Shown here one piece after another: positions 34,720-48,930 of a stretch of 64,000 bases of DNA. Location of the stretch: assembly GCF_024586455.1 (NCBI RefSeq), contig NC_065920.1, positions 17,322,144-17,386,143 on the forward strand, given 5' to 3'. A program made the translations under genes and the position numbers. Within the stretch, counting starts at the first letter, position 1. Every line of letters begins with the position of its first letter. Below the pieces are notes generated by a model. That model was not told the origin of the DNA, made no database searches, and saw only the letters and a program-made list of their open reading frames with translations. The stretch is from Bactrocera neohumeralis. Taxonomy: Eukaryota; Arthropoda; Insecta; Diptera; Tephritidae.

Positions 34720-35490
34720 ATTTATGGTCTGAAATTTTTACGAAGTTTGAACACTCAGGAGGAAACAAACGTCGGTTACCTTATAAAATATATATTTGTA
34801 AATGATCAATGTGTTTGCTCCTTAGTTTCTGAGATATCGATCTGAAATCTTACACACTTCTTTTGCTTCCACCGAACTTGCTTATTTGTCGGAACTACCG
34901 ATATAGGACCATTATAGCATATAGCTGCCATACAAATTGACCGATCAAAATTGAATCTTTGTATGGAAAGCTATTTTATTTTACAAGATATATTCACGAA
35001 ATTTCGGTCAAATTATTAGCAAAGGCAACCTTGCAACCTCAGAAAAAATTGTGCAGATCGGTCCACTATAGCGTATAGCTGCCATACAAATTGACCGATC
35101 CAACTGGAATCTTTGTATGGAAAACTATTTTATTTTACAAGATATCTTCATGAAATTTGGGACAAATTATTATCCAAGGCAACGCTACATTCTCCGAAAA
35201 ATTTGTTTGGATCGGGCCACTAGCCACATAGCTGCCATATAAACCGAACGATCTGAATCGAGTCCATGTATGGAAAATTATTTTATTTTACAAGATATCT
35301 TCATGAAATTTGGATTATGATATTATCCAAGGCAACCCTGCAACCTCCGAAGAAATTGTGCAGATCGGACCACTATAGCATTTAGCTGCCATACAAACTG
35401 ATTATCCAAAATCGAGATAAAGATCTTTTTATACCCTTTTTGCTATAAGAAATGCAGCTGTGAAGAGTATTATAGCTTCGGTTGCAACCG
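34720..35490 (-). repeat. 155-bp-unit dispersed element, copy D (near complete)
   Basis: Read on the minus strand: a TTCGGTTGCAACCGAAGC palindromic head at about 35475, GAAGAGT, then a TATAAAAAGATC start, four units with TTTGTATGGCAGCTA cores, and the tail with GTTCCGACAAATAAGCA and CGATATCTCAGAAACTAAGG. This is the clearest copy for defining the family. Confidence 0.85.
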
Positions 35491-36394
35491 TAGTTACCAT
35501 ATTTCTTTGTTTTAATAGCTAATTTAAAAAAATCTACCGTAAATTTAATAGTTTTTTAACTATGTTATTTAAATGCAAAATAAAGTCCTATTGCGTATTT
35601 AAAAATATATTCATGACGTCAAATAAAGTCTTGACTTTTAAAATAGGGTGCGTAAGCATACACACAGCCACAAATAATTGTATGCACTTCCTCATATATT
35701 TATATGGTTAAATATATAATAAAAATGTAACGAGTTTTGCTCGTATAAACGAGGCATCTTTACTGCTGTTATGTAATTTTATCTATATACGTATATTTTT
35801 TTTGTTGCTTTTGATTTGCACATAAACTTCCCGAAAAGGGTCAAATCTGTTATTTTCTCACCCCAATTCAAAGGCTTAACCTCATTTTTGCAACGCTGTA
35901 CTATTGTTATTATTTTATTTCAGGCACACATATGTACATACCTATACATATCTATACATATATCTAGATACTTATATATAAGTATTTGCACCTTTGGATA
36001 GTAATATAGATCACTTAGTTCTATTCCTTCTTTGTGTAATTCCTGTACTGTCTTTTCTTTGTTATTGTCTAGCAGTAAAGCAACAACTGCGCCGTGGAAT
36101 TTCCAGTTGCAACAGGGTGATTTCAGTCTATTACCATTCTATATTCTAAATAAAGGATATGAAAGAACAGCAAACACACCTGAATTCCTGAGATGTGCGC
36201 AGCAAGCTTTTCATGACTTACAATGACAATTATTGTTTGCATTCCTCTTTAATTTTTTGCTTTTGTAAATATAAATTCCTTCAGAGTTTAGCTTTATGAT
36301 TATTATAACTTCTCTTGTATTTTTTTTATTCGGGACTGTAACGTGAAACCATTATTTTTTGTTTTTTGTTAAAACAAAGAATGTACATAACCTA
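35491..36394. other. Intergenic, nothing recognised
   Basis: A/T-rich unique sequence with ATACAT runs at 35930-35990. No feature supported. Confidence 0.6.
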
Positions 36395-36660
36395 GTTAAG
36401 AACACGTTTTTTCCCCCCAAGAAGCTGTTTATTTGACGAGACCATACAAATCGAACGCTCAAAATCAAGCTCTTACAAGGAAAACTTTTGTATTTGATAA
36501 AAAATATGTGCACTAAATTTGGCATAAAATGCTGACAATCTCCCAATAAATTTTTCATATCGGACGAATATAACATATACATATGTATGTATGTAGCTGC
36601 CATACAAAGCGAACGATCAAAATCAAGTTCTTGTATGAAAACTTTTTTATTTCTGAAAAG
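36395..36660 (-). repeat. 155-bp-unit dispersed element, copy E (fragment)
   Basis: Minus strand: a GCTTCTTGGGGGGAAAAAAC tail piece and about one and a half units, one core interrupted by an ACATATGTATGTATG microsatellite insertion. Head missing. Confidence 0.75.
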
Positions 36661-37374
36661 TATTTTATGCTAACTAGCATTTTTTCTTGCTTTATTTAAT
36701 AATCGCAATATTTTTTAATAAATAAGTTATATTTTGATTTATATACAATTACAATAATCTTTATTTTATTTTAATTTTTTCAGTGCGACGTAAACATTAG
36801 GACAGCAAAATTCGCATAATTAATAATTAACCGGTAAGTCGGCTCTAAATTTAATATAAAATCATAAATTTAGTATAAAATCATAAATTGATAGCCCAAA
36901 ATAATTTTAAGCCCTCTGAATAGTGTGTGTAATTTAATTAATAACAGAATTGTGTTGCATGTGAATCATGTTGTTGTGATCCGCAAAGGCAAGATTTGGA
37001 CATGCCATTTTGGCATTATTTGCACTGTGTACATTTCTTATCTATATTATATTTGCCTGATTCTTTTAAAATTATGCTCTTTAATTGAATTTTCGCCTAA
37101 AATTAGGCAAAATCTATTGTAAGGTTGGCCAAAGCTGATTTCTTATCAACTAAATGCATTTTTGTTATTTTAACAACTGTCATCCTAAATGTAGGCAATA
37201 TTTGTTGGCTAAAAAATTAATTAATCATTAAAAGGCATAACAATGCATTTTAAACATTTAATTTTGAATGGTTTATCCGTTTATTTAGAACGGTTATGCC
37301 ACATCATCCGAAATGTAGGCAATGCTTTTGGCACTAAATGGTCAAAATCAAGATTTTTACCAAGTTTTATAAAT

Positions 37375-37900
37375 TTTTTTAAATACAAAAATTTTAATTT
37401 TTATAAAAAAAAATTTAATTATAAAAAAAATTAAATTATAAAAAAATTTAATTCGAAATAAATTTTTAATCCGAAATTTGTTTATTGTTTTTTATTATAG
37501 AATTATTTTAATTATTTTTTTATTATACATTTTTTTATTATGTTTTATTTTTATTATAATTTTTTTAATAAAAAAGTTAAAGTTTTATAAATTTTGTGTG
37601 AGATTTTCTTTAATTTACAAATAAAAAATTCCATTTTTATAAAAATATTGTTTAATTATAGAAAAATTAAATGTTTATTGAAATTTTGTGTGAAATTCTC
37701 TTTAATTTACAAATAAAAAAGTTGAATTATAAAATTAAAAAAAATTAATTATAATTTAAATGTTAAAAATAAATTAAATTAATTTATATTAAACATTTTT
37801 ATAATTTTGAAGAACAAATTTCAATTAGAAATTTTTTTTAATTATAGAAAAATTGTAGTTTAAAATATTTTCATTAAAAAAATTAAGCCAATATTATATT
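37375..37900. repeat. A/T-rich block with about 100-bp duplication
   Basis: ATTTTGTGTGAGATTTTCTT with the following TTAATTTACAAATAAAAAA at about 37590 recurs at about 37685 as ATTTTGTGTGAAATTCTCTT. The rest is low-complexity A/T. Confidence 0.7.
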
Positions 37901-40284
37901 CCTTTAAACTATATTTTTATATATTTAAGTATATTTTTTATGAAGGTTATATGTTTCTAAAGTTTTGTATTCTCTCGCTTGTGCACTTAAAACTTGCCAA
38001 AAAAGTGAAAAGTGCTAATATTTTGTGTTAAATTGACAATTTTTTTATATTTTATATGTATGTGTATTGGTGCGCATATTTTAAAGCATCATAAATTCAA
38101 ACTGAGAACTGTTCATTATCGCTTTCAACGCGCCACTTACAGCCGCAGCATTGGCGACGAAATTGTGACAATTTCTTATTCTCACCTCTCCTGACATTCG
38201 CTTTTTTCGCTTATCACACATTTTTGAGCATTTTTATGCGCACAACACACCAGGGAATGCATTGTCACGACAATTGTGCCACTTAGGAAATATGTATGTA
38301 TGTATAAATGTCGAAATATATATGAGCGTGTATGTGTGCCCTTACCAGAGAAATATGAAAGACTAGGTTAGTAAAAATATATATTATAGAGATATGTGTG
38401 AAAGTTGCTATGCAACACCTTGCAAACGTTTCGGAGCGGAGGGATTGACTGGCGAACTGAACCGAAAAGAATGTAAACGCAGAAGGTTTCTCAAAAACCG
38501 CAAACACATAGCAACGCAAGTGTGTCGCCACCCACCGAGAGCCTTGAAAAGGAAATAACTTTCACTTTCGGCGGCAAACAAAATTTCTAAGAAAGTATTA
38601 TATATACAGATGTATGTAAATATGTATTTTTATGTATGAATATATGAAAAGTATGTTTTGCCGCTCCTCTCCACATCAGCGGCACGTCAGAGAGGCACGT
38701 CAGAGGGTGTGGTGTGGCAGCGGGTAGTAAATGGGGGGCGAAAAACTTCAACGAAACACTTTTCAACTGCTTGACAGCGTACACATTTCTTAGAAACATT
38801 TTGCCGTACACATTTTATTTCTATTTTCACTTGCAGCTGCTGTTTAACTTTCACTACACGTTGCACGCAGCGGCGGCGGCGGTGGCCAGCGAAACAGCAA
38901 ATTGACAGCAGCGAAAATTTCGCTGTGACAGTGACAGGCTGTCAGGAGATTGGGGAGACATCTAGTGTAGCGGGGAGAGCGCAAAAGAGCGGGTGAGGGA
39001 GAGGGGGAGTAGGGGAGTGGGTGGTCACCACAACTAAGCGCCACAAAAGACAAGCGCGTGCATGCAGCGTCTAGGGAGTTGCGGTAGCAGCAACACGCGC
39101 ACACACACATCTCTACATACACTTATACACTACTAAGTTGTTAGTAGATACACTTTCCAGCGAAAATCTTTACATGCCTTCAACTGCAATTCAGGGATAC
39201 AGAATTTTCAGCCACAATGCACAAGTGGCGCAAACGTAGCGACATCTAGTCGAAAACGCTGCCGAGGGGTTTTTGTGTTTGTTTCTGTTTTTTTTTTAAC
39301 TAGCTAACGCAGTGATGCTGTATATCCTGCCGGATGCTCGTGGCCCCTCATACTCCACGCCGTACTCGGTGTGTGTTTGTATGCGTGCATTGTGTATGTG
39401 TGTGCGTGAGTGTTGGAGCTGCAGGTAGCGTCCGCGGAAAAGTGCTGTGGCATGATGTTAAATTTACAAACTTTTTTTCTATACAAACTTTTACGGCTGC
39501 TTTTGCTGCTGCTGCTGCTGCTGCATTAAATTTCTTGTAGATAAATGAAAGTGAACGCAAAGTTTTCAGTTGGAAGTGAACTTTTAAGAACGAATTTGTA
39601 CTTGTGTTTTCTTAGAGTTGTTGTTGTTGTTAAACTTATTTTGAGCAGAATTTAGTTCTAAACAGTTTGCTGGCCGCTTCGCTGGCGGCTTATACTCGTA
39701 TTTGTTACGCCTGCACGTTGTTGGAAAATGCTGTCAACTCATTTATATATTTGTATATAAGTATATGTACATATACTATATATTGTATATATGTATATAT
39801 ATACATACATATATACATATATTATATATAGAAAGTGAAAATACAAAAAGTAGTTGCTGGTCTTGTTTGGCAAAAGTTTTCCAGTCGAATAGGCAACGCA
39901 TACACACACACACATACAAACTCAAACACAAACATTTTGGGCTGCGCGCAAATCTTTATGGCTTCCTTAAGTATTTAGTTGGCTTTTGTTGAATTTTCGA
40001 TTATTGAAAAAGTAATTTTAATGGCACACAGCCTGCAGTGCATATTCTCAAGTGTTTGTTCAAACAGCTTAAAAAGTTTGCAATGTTGTATGTGTTTTTT
40101 TATAATAATTTAGCGCACTTTTAGGCGTTTTAGATTTGATAATTGCATTATGGACAGAAATATGTTGATATAGAATGGTCTTTCAGTTATAGAATTGTAT
40201 AAACAATTTTTTAGTAGCTTAGACTGCCACGGCGGGATAGTCTAACTAGAATAAAAATAATAAAAAAAGAAAAAATGTTATTTT
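37901..40284. other. Intergenic with GC-rich island 38640-39440
   Basis: The island has G-rich runs (38940-39025), (GCG)n and (GCT)n pieces and no convincing ORF on either strand. A possible minus-strand donor (GGAGAG/GTGAGA at about 38186) could end a leader exon, but no matching acceptor was fixed. ATAC/TATG microsatellites lie at 39745-39830. Confidence 0.5.
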
Positions 40285-40985
40285 CGGCTGCACCAAAGCA
40301 ATAACACGCTTCAGAGCTGCGTTTCCTACAGTACAAAAGGGTATAAAATATATGTATGTATCTTCATTTTAATTGATCAGCTTGTATGACAGCTATATGC
40401 TATAAGTGGTTCGATCGGCACAATTTGTTCGGAAATTGCAGCGTTGCCTTGTGTTATAATCTGTACCAAATTTCATGTGGATATCTCGTCAAACGAAAAA
40501 GTTTACCATACATGCTTGATATTAAGCGCTCAGTTTGTTGGCAGCTATGCGATATAGTGATTCGATCGGAACAATTTGTTTGCAATAATCTGTGCAAGTT
40601 TCGTGAAGATATCTCGTCAAATGGAAAAGTTTTCCGCACAAAGACTTGATATTGCTCGGCCAATTTATATGGCAGCTACATACATATGTGCTCTTGTGGT
40701 GCGATCTGAACAATTACATTGAAGATTGTAGTGATAACTTGGATAATAATTTCCAATGTCAATGTTTCGTGAAGATATCTCGCCAAATGGAAAAGTTTCC
40801 CATACAAGGATTTGATTTTGATCGGTCATATGGCAGCTATATGCTATAGTTGTCCGATAATCGCGCTTCCGACAAGAAAACAGCTTCTTGAGGAGGAAAG
40901 AACGTATGCAAAATTTCAGATCGATATCTCAAAAAATCATGGACTAGGTCGCGTAAACCTAGACGGCTAAATCGGCTCAGCGCAT
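40285..40985 (+). repeat. 155-bp-unit dispersed element, copy F
   Basis: Head TTCGGCTGCACCAAAGC and AAAAGGGTATAAAA, four units (cores at about 40380, 40535, 40665 and 40830), and a tail with GCTTCCGACAAGAAAACAGC and GATATCTCAAAAAATC. Ends before CCGGCTAAATCGGCTCAGC-like family sequence. Confidence 0.85.
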
Positions 40986-43900
40986 CATGCTGATCATTAA
41001 ATCTATAGAGTCACCGAAGTTTTGTTCTTTTTGATTGGGAATAATACTTTAAGGTGGTTAACTCAATACTTATCTTATACAAATTCTTTTTTTGATGATT
41101 TTTACATACATATAATACTATGTAAATGTTGCTGACAAGAGTTCAACCAACTCTTCTTGAATGCGGTCTTAAATGCAGCGACACCAAATTATTTTATTAT
41201 TTAAATATATACATATGTATGTACATATATGTATGTATATTTTCATTTGCAAGTAAATTCAGTGCACAGACATTATTAGCCACCACCAAGTCAAGAACTA
41301 AGTACCATATAAAGTACACTCAAGCATATGAACACCATACATACTTACAAAGCCGTCAACTGCACTACCTTTTACACTCTCCTCACTTAAACCACAACTA
41401 TAACCAAAATGACTTGTAAATTGCATATAGATATCATTAATAAAATCTCAAAACATACAACTATTTACAACAAAAACGACGCGCTTAACTGCTTAATATT
41501 CCTTAACTCGTGTGCAGCGAAGTGCGAAGCCAACAATGCTTGACTACAGTGACAAGAACTATCTACATATGTATATATATGTATGTATGTATATACAAGT
41601 GCACATGAGAAACAACGGTAAAACAATGCCCAAACTATGTAGATGGCAACAACAAAAAATACACACACCCATAGAAGCGAGCAAATGCACGTCTTAGATG
41701 ACATGCATTTTGACACACGAATTCTCAACCGGATGACTGACTACTGACTGAGGTTGTCTCAGAAATTTAGGCCGAAAATTAGTTACTCGCATTATCTGTA
41801 TGTATGCAAGTATGCATGTAATAAAATTGGTTGTTTCTATAGTTTAATTAGCGGTGAGAAGTGCAGAGTCGAAGAGGTGGTAGAAAAATACACGATTATG
41901 CATTTGTTTTTCACACGCGTACAGCGACGCATTTTGTAGCAGATAAGTAGGTATGTATGTAAATACATACATGCAAATGTATGTAGTATGTATATTCTGT
42001 GCATAGTTTGGAATCATGACTCTTCTGTTCACAATAATATTTATAATTACCCGCAATTATGTATATGCGTGGTATGGTGTAATCGCTTCAAAGTTTTATT
42101 TGTGTGATTCTTTCTTCACAGTTGAACATTTTTCTAGTTAGTTCTTAGAGACTTTGTTGGTTATATCACGTATTCGGTTGTGGTAACATAAAGGGGTGCA
42201 TACTTTCTTGACAAACATTTTTTTTGTTGAAATATAGGCTCAAATGTTAGGAATTTGAAACATAATTTTTTTTTCTTTACTATCTGAACATGTCAATTTT
42301 TTTTAGGTTAGGTTAGAGCTTTTGTCCTAAACCTCATACTAGCGATAGATCAAATTTATACCTCGAAATTCTTGGCTTAAGTTTTAGAAAGGATCAGAGA
42401 GCATCCTGTTAGTTTTTGCCATTACGAAAAAAAAATTAATTAAAACTTTCCTGGCATATTTCATACTACCTCCAATGAATAATTTGTGCCTATCGCTCAT
42501 AGTTTACGAAATGCTAAAAATATTATTATTAATCTAGAAAAAGCATCTTTTATCTCGTAGTTGAGATTGTGGAAGTAAACACAAATTTTAAATTATTTTT
42601 TAATGCATTATTTGCAACTCTGCCTTTGAGCAAGTTTTGCCTTCTAAGTACCTTTTCAAACCCACACAAATGTATATACACATATACAACACACATATAA
42701 TTTAGTTTCTGATGTTACCGTCAAATATATACAATATACATAATTGAGTTTCTGCTGTCAGCATAAAAAAATATTACTTCAACTTGCTTCCAGTAATAGT
42801 TGCAACATTATCATAATAACCGCATAACGATTAAATAACAACATTTATAAGTTTATCACACAACTTCGCCACTTAACAGCAATAATATCTGTTGTAACAT
42901 ACATATGTTACTGTAAGCATGCCAACTGACATTTCCGCAAGGCTTGATTATGCACAAAGCCATATGCTTGCAAAGACACACCCACCACCTGCACACAATA
43001 CAACGACTACAATAAGAATAACTGCAGCCTCCTGCCAATGACAGCGCACATCAAACGTACTCTCGGCAGAGCAGTCGTTAACATTCGCATTTTTCTTATG
43101 CTTCGCGCTATAATACCTTCTAAAACACACAAAGCTTATATCACTTGCATTTTTGCAAGCATACATACATAAACATACATACATACATACATACATACAT
43201 CTACTTTCCTCAAACGCATAACAACATGCATATGTACTAAACTATATGTATATACACAAGCACACACATAATTTTCATAATTCACATAATGTCCAAATGT
43301 TCAACGATTGCTCATACTCAAGCTACTACAATAATATTTTTGTTGAAGTAATATCCTTGCATTATTATTGTTGTTGCAATTGCACATCTAATCAGCCGTA
43401 TTCTTTCACTCATTCTCCACTTCTGCCAATACTTTTTGAAAATTGTCAATGCTATTTTTACATTTTTATTTGGTTTCACATTGTTTTCCTTTCTAATCTC
43501 TGTCATTTTTCTGTGTAATGTCACTTTGATGTTGTATCATCGCACAACGGTGCTGTGCGCCGCAGGGTTTTTCAAACCAAGCATTTTTCGCTTCACTAGT
43601 TATGTCCCACTGTGATTATGACCGCAAATTTCGCAAGGCGCTGTCAAAATGAGTTGTTTTTGCATACACAGACACACACACATATACATGCAGCTGACTG
43701 CAATTGATGTGTTGCATGTGGGTGCCATCAATGTTGCCTGCTATTGCAGCACATCTGTGATTATTATTATTGTAATAGCACATTTGTTACCGTTTGTTAT
43801 GCACAAAATATATTTATAATCTTTCTAACAGTTGTTTTGCACATTTGTCAAATGATGCAATGCGCTCCCACATTCCCACTCTCTCTCTGCTAGTGCTATA

Positions 43901-46461
43901 CATGTATGGTAGTATGCCAATGCATATGGCGTGTGGGCGTGTTGTGCTTGCATATAATATGCCGTAGTATTTATTATGTGATAACAGGAGGCTGGTGCCG
44001 ACTTCAAGAAGGCAGGTGGCTTATATAACTTAAGCAGTATTGTCAATATGAATTTATGTTGCTCTTGAGTGTTTGAAAAAAAGCTTTTGCTTTGTTTATG
44101 TTGTGTGTTGTGACAAGTTATTAATATTTTCACAGATGTTTTGCTGCAAATTGTGGTTATGATATCGGAAAAAAAGAAAAAAATAAATCGATCAGGGTTA
44201 AAGTAGCGTAAGATGTTATTTTTTTTTTAATTCTCAAAAGTTTGTTTAACATTTTATATACACATAATGTGTTCATGTACATATGTATGTACATACATAT
44301 ATTCCGAAAAATCGGACAATTGGATATCAGGCTGATTGTTTTCACCAACGACAAGGAAAGCTCCGCGATGGCTGTAGTGCTCGACTTAAAATTTTCACAC
44401 GACTTTTTTATGAAACTCGAAGAAATAAGATTATTGATAAAGAAAAATTTGACACTTGATGTGCTAAGAAATCAGTGAAGAATTTGAGGTGTACGGATAA
44501 CGAATTTAAAATCAAAAATTTGTCATCACATACAGCTCGTTTTCTCATTGTGGTAAATGGTGGTAGTTTGATCTTTACACTTCTGAACTACAACACAAAA
44601 AATCCTACGGGTTTGGAAAATTGGTTTAGAACCAAAAATTAGCAAAAACCAGTGGCAAAATGACTGTAAACTAGTGTAATTTTTGAAGACCCTCTGAAGT
44701 GATAACTTTTTTACAGAAAAATACTTTTTTTTGGAATATTTATAAAATTAATTCCAAATCAAGGCCCAAACAGACGAAATTTCTCTCGAGAAGAGCTGCA
44801 TATGAACCAAGGTGAAAGTTGAGATCCAGACAACGGTCAATATGAACTCAATAGACTAGTTTGAAAATGATTTGAAAGTATTACAAAATATGTGGAGGAA
44901 ATATCGTTCAACATACATATCTTATGACTAGAATAAGAAATTTCGGTAAAATAAAATAGATATCGGCATCCTCAGACGCCGCAGGAATCAAATGTAATAT
45001 TTCGGCGCTTTTTTACCGTACTAAAAATTTTATATCAAATATTGCGAAAAAAATATTTCAAACAATAAAAAAATACTGAAAAATTATTACAAAAAAAATT
45101 TAAAAAATTATAAAAAAAAATTAAAAAAGAAAATAAAATTAAAAAAAATTAAATTTAAAAAATTATTTTAAATAAAAAATTAAAAAAAAAAATAATTTTA
45201 AGAAAATTATTGAAAATAAAAAATTAAATTCTGCTATTCAAAATTATTTAACAAGAAACTATGTATCCTGTGTTCCCTTACACACATATCTATGCACAAA
45301 ATCGCATACCCGCATACACACATACACGCATCCACATACATATGTATATGTATGTTCGTATGTAAATTAAAAACGCGAATTGTTCAACTATGACGGATGA
45401 ATTTTTCCAGGTATTTATACCACACTTTTGCCGTTAAACACCGCGGTCACACCATTGTGTAGTGTTGCTTCTGACTTGTGCTTATCAGTACGACAGGCAG
45501 CAATGTGGCGAGAAACATGTCAACCTGTGCCGCCAGGATGTCAGCTTGTGCAGCTAAGGCTAGCCAGCAATTGTGCGCCGCCCCACCCATAAACTGGCAG
45601 GACGACCATGCAGCATTTGAACCTTCCCTCCAGACTCACTTTACTGAAGCTATGAAAGCGTGCTATGCGTTGTCAGCGAAAATTAAAAAGCAGATATGCA
45701 CACACACGCATACATACAAACACAAATTTATAACAATAACACTGCAAGCGAGTGCAGAAAAAAATGGCAGAAAAATAAATTAGAAAACGCAAAAATCAAA
45801 CAAATTCAAATGCTACCAACACACACAGAGACATACACATACGGAAACCAACGTTGATGGCAGCGGTTGAATGGCTGTTTAGTCGTTGGAACGTTGCGTT
45901 ATTGCGCTGGCTCTGCTGGTTGTTGGAGGACCTGGGCACACAAAGCATCCTCACATAGGTAGAAAAAATAATAATAGTACATATAATAACGGTATACAAC
46001 AGCTGGCTGACAGTGACGTTGTTAGCGACAATGAATACTGAAGCGATACAAGTGGGCTGGCTGGCTGACTGACCACGTACGGTGGCACCGTCGAGGCAGC
46101 GAAAGTGTGGAACGAGCAGAGAACTAAGGACTCACAAAACGCACAGGAAGTATCGAACAGCCGGTTAGCAGCCAGGCAAAAGTGTGGCTGACGGCTAATG
46201 CTGCCGGAGAGTGAGGATAGTCTTTCATATGAGTGACGTTGCATGTGCGCTGTGGCACAAATGTGCGACTATTCGCAGGAAAATGTCACTGGCGCACAAC
46301 ATTTACATACATGCCAGCCAAACAATCAACAAGCATACACACACAAACACACATTGTACACATTAAATTCGCACCGCTATTCAGCCATGCGTTTTGACCG
46401 AACTGAATTGAACTGACAAAACAGTTAGAGTAAAGAAGCCTGCAAATAAGAAACATGAAAA
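40986..46461. other. Intergenic, mixed sequence
   Basis: No gene recognised. It contains a pure A/T block (45040-45240), (ACAT)n at 43159-43200, other ATGT runs (41210-41240, 41575-41595, 41950-41990), and a GC-richer part at 45480-46260 whose ORFs (up to 101 codons) have low-complexity His/Thr tails from microsatellites and no family match. Confidence 0.6.
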
Positions 46462-47162
46462 ATTTCGGTTGGACCAAAGCTAAAATACCCTTCACAGGTG
46501 CATTTTTTATGGCATAAAAATTTATAAATTGAACTTTATCTTGTTTTTGAGCGGTCAGTTTGTATGGTAGCTAAATGCTATAGTGATTCGATCGGAACAA
46601 TTTGTTCGGAGATTATAGCGTTGCCTTTGATAATAATATATGCGAAATTTTGTGAAGATATCTCGTCAAATAGAACAGTTTTCCATACAAGAATTTGATA
46701 TTAAATGGTCATGGGTTATGGGAGCTATATGCTATAGTGATTGGATTGGAACAATTTATTCGGAGGTTGTAGGGTTCCTTTTGATAATAGTATATGCCAA
46801 ATTTCGTACTGACATCTTTTCAAATAAAAAAGTTTTCCATACAAGGATTTGATTTTTAGCGATGAGTTTGTATAGTAGCTATATGCTATAGTGGTCCGAT
46901 CTTAACCATATATTCGGAGATAGTAGCTCGATCTTGGATAATACTATGTATCAAATTTTGTGAAGATATCTTTTATATTAAAAAAGGTATCGATGATTCC
47001 GACAAGTGACTATCTTCCTGGATAGAAATTGAAGTGAGCGAAATTTCAAACCGTTATCTCAACCGTTATCACAGCTACATATATGTATATAAAGACGGGC
47101 ATCTCCTTCAAGGTGTTACAAACTTCGTGTCGAATTTGAAATACCCTGTAAAGGGTATAAAA
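46462..47162 (+). repeat. 155-bp-unit dispersed element, copy G (near complete)
   Basis: Starts TTTCGGTTGGACCAAAGC and ACCCTTCACAGGTGCATTTT, has three units, a tail (TCCGACAAGTGACTATC) and the far end TACAAACTTCGTGTCGAATT and TACCCTGTAAAGGGTATAAA. The GGGTATA at both ends defines the element limits. Confidence 0.85.
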
Positions 47163-48039
47163 AATGCACATACATGTTACCACAACAAGGCAGTCAATGG
47201 CTTGCCACCAATCTGCAACTACACCTCTATCGTACATTCATTCACACACCTCGTGTATAGACCGCCCACATGACCGAACTGCCTGCTTTTGCCTCGAACT
47301 GTGTATAGCCTAGCACACCCCTATGACCCTCCACCACCACTATAATGAACGCTTGGACGCATGTATCATTGATGAATGCGCCGCCGATAACAAATCTCAA
47401 TCAAATGTCAAAAAGGTAACAGACATGCTGTAATGCTACACAATTTTCACAGTGCGACAAGAACGGCTCGTGCAAAAAAAGCAAAGCAAAATGCACGAGG
47501 CCAGTCTGGCCTATGCAAAATGAAATTGTTTTTCGGAAAAAGGCCTGACAATATCGTTGCGAAAGTTACGCAAAATCGCACAACACTGTCCACAAACAAA
47601 CACATGCAAAAAGAAAGCACACACATACATATGCATATGCAACGGTTTGTGGGCGTGATTGTATTTGTTTGAAATTGACAGTTGAAATTGTTATTTCGAG
47701 TTTTACCTGTCAAAAAATTTAAAAAGGGCGTGAGCTTGTGTACAAAAATAAAAATGTGTGTATGTAGTATGTATGTGCATGCAAGTACGAAAATTTTCTA
47801 TGCACGCAAGCTTTAGTGCTTCAAGCTTGGGAGAGGAGTTAATTTTTAGAGGTTAAAGTTTTTAATGAAATATTAAAACGAAGAAAAAGGTTGGATTGCA
47901 AATCAAATTGCATAGGTTTCAATAAATTTTTCAAAAAAATATCAAACTTTTAAACAAAATTAACCAATTTGTCTAAATCTTACGAAGTCCTAGAGAGTAT
48001 TTCTAACACATAACTGTGAAAAACTGTTAATTTTGTGCT
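47163..48039. other. Intergenic, nothing recognised
   Basis: Unique sequence, GC-richer at 47200-47540. Short ORFs only. Confidence 0.6.
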
Positions 48040-48930
48040 TTCAACCGAAAAAAAATTTTCAGTAAGAGCGCCGTTTGGGATATCAATACAATTCTTTATT
48101 ACTGTGAAAGTATATTCGATGCCATTATGTATGGAACTCGATTTCTTTTGCATGGTCACCACGGGCACGCTTGCAGAAGTCCAGACTCTGAACCTAATTT
48201 TCGACGGTTTTCAAGCATAAATCGGCCAATACTGCTGCAATTTCACCTTCGATATTCGTACGAAGTTCATCAATCGGCGCCGGTTGTTGGCATAGACCAT
48301 AGACTTGGCGTAGCTCCACAGAAAATAGTCTAACAGCGTCAAATCACACGACCGAGGCGACCAATTGACTGGGCCATTTCGTGAGATCAGACGTTCACTA
48401 AACATGATTTTCAATAAATCGATTGTGACATTCGCTGTGTGGCTTTTCGCGCCGTCCTGTGGGAACCACATACTTTCCAGTCTATATCATACAATTTGGG
48501 CCAAAAATATTCAGTTATCATTGAGCGGTAGCGATTCCTGTTCACAGTAACCTGCCGGTCTTGATCATCACGGAAGAAGTATGGCCCATTGACGCCGCCG
48601 ACCCATAAACCGCACCAAACCGTAATTGTTTTGGGATACAATGGTGACTCATGTAGTGTGGATTGCTGCCTGACCAATAACGCATATTTTTCTTATAGAC
48701 GAAGCCATCCAGCCAGAAATGAGCCTCTTCGCTGAAGATGATTTTTCGATGAAAATCCGGATCATTTTCTGGTGGTCAAGCGGCTTAAGTTTTTGCGTCA
48801 AATTGATCTTGTTAGAGTGAAGGCCAAGATCGTTTTGCAAAATTCGCCACAACGACGTCAGAGATGCCAAACGCTTGAGAACGACGTGTGAGAGACTGAT
48901 TTGGGTCTTCCTAATTGACACTTAGTGAAA
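48040..48930 (-). pseudogene. rosa-like (DD41D) mariner transposase, 5'-truncated and frameshifted
   Basis: Three overlapping minus-strand reading frames (about 48921-48649, 48677-48411, 48471-48211) and a last piece to about 48130 together cover the catalytic and C-terminal parts of a Tc1/mariner-superfamily transposase. Visible landmarks: HFWLDG-like region (degenerate, around 48710), TVWCGLWVGGVNGPYFF, VTVNRNRYRSMIT, QDGAKSHTA and a TLLDYFLW motif. From the QDG aspartate to the LLDYFLW aspartate there are 41 residues, the spacing of the rosa subfamily first described from Ceratitis rosa. The DNA-binding N-terminus and 5' end are absent, and frames are broken at least twice, so this is inactive. 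Neighbours are unrelated repeats. Confidence 0.85.

Noticed and set aside
42304..42320. TTAGGTTAGG telomere-like motif
   Set aside because: Less than three units; chance in this composition, and higher flies lack TTAGG telomeres.
45478..45783. 101-codon plus ORF starting with a Cys/Ala-rich segment
   Set aside because: The second half is ACACAC/CATACA microsatellite translation; no homology recognised and no splice context.
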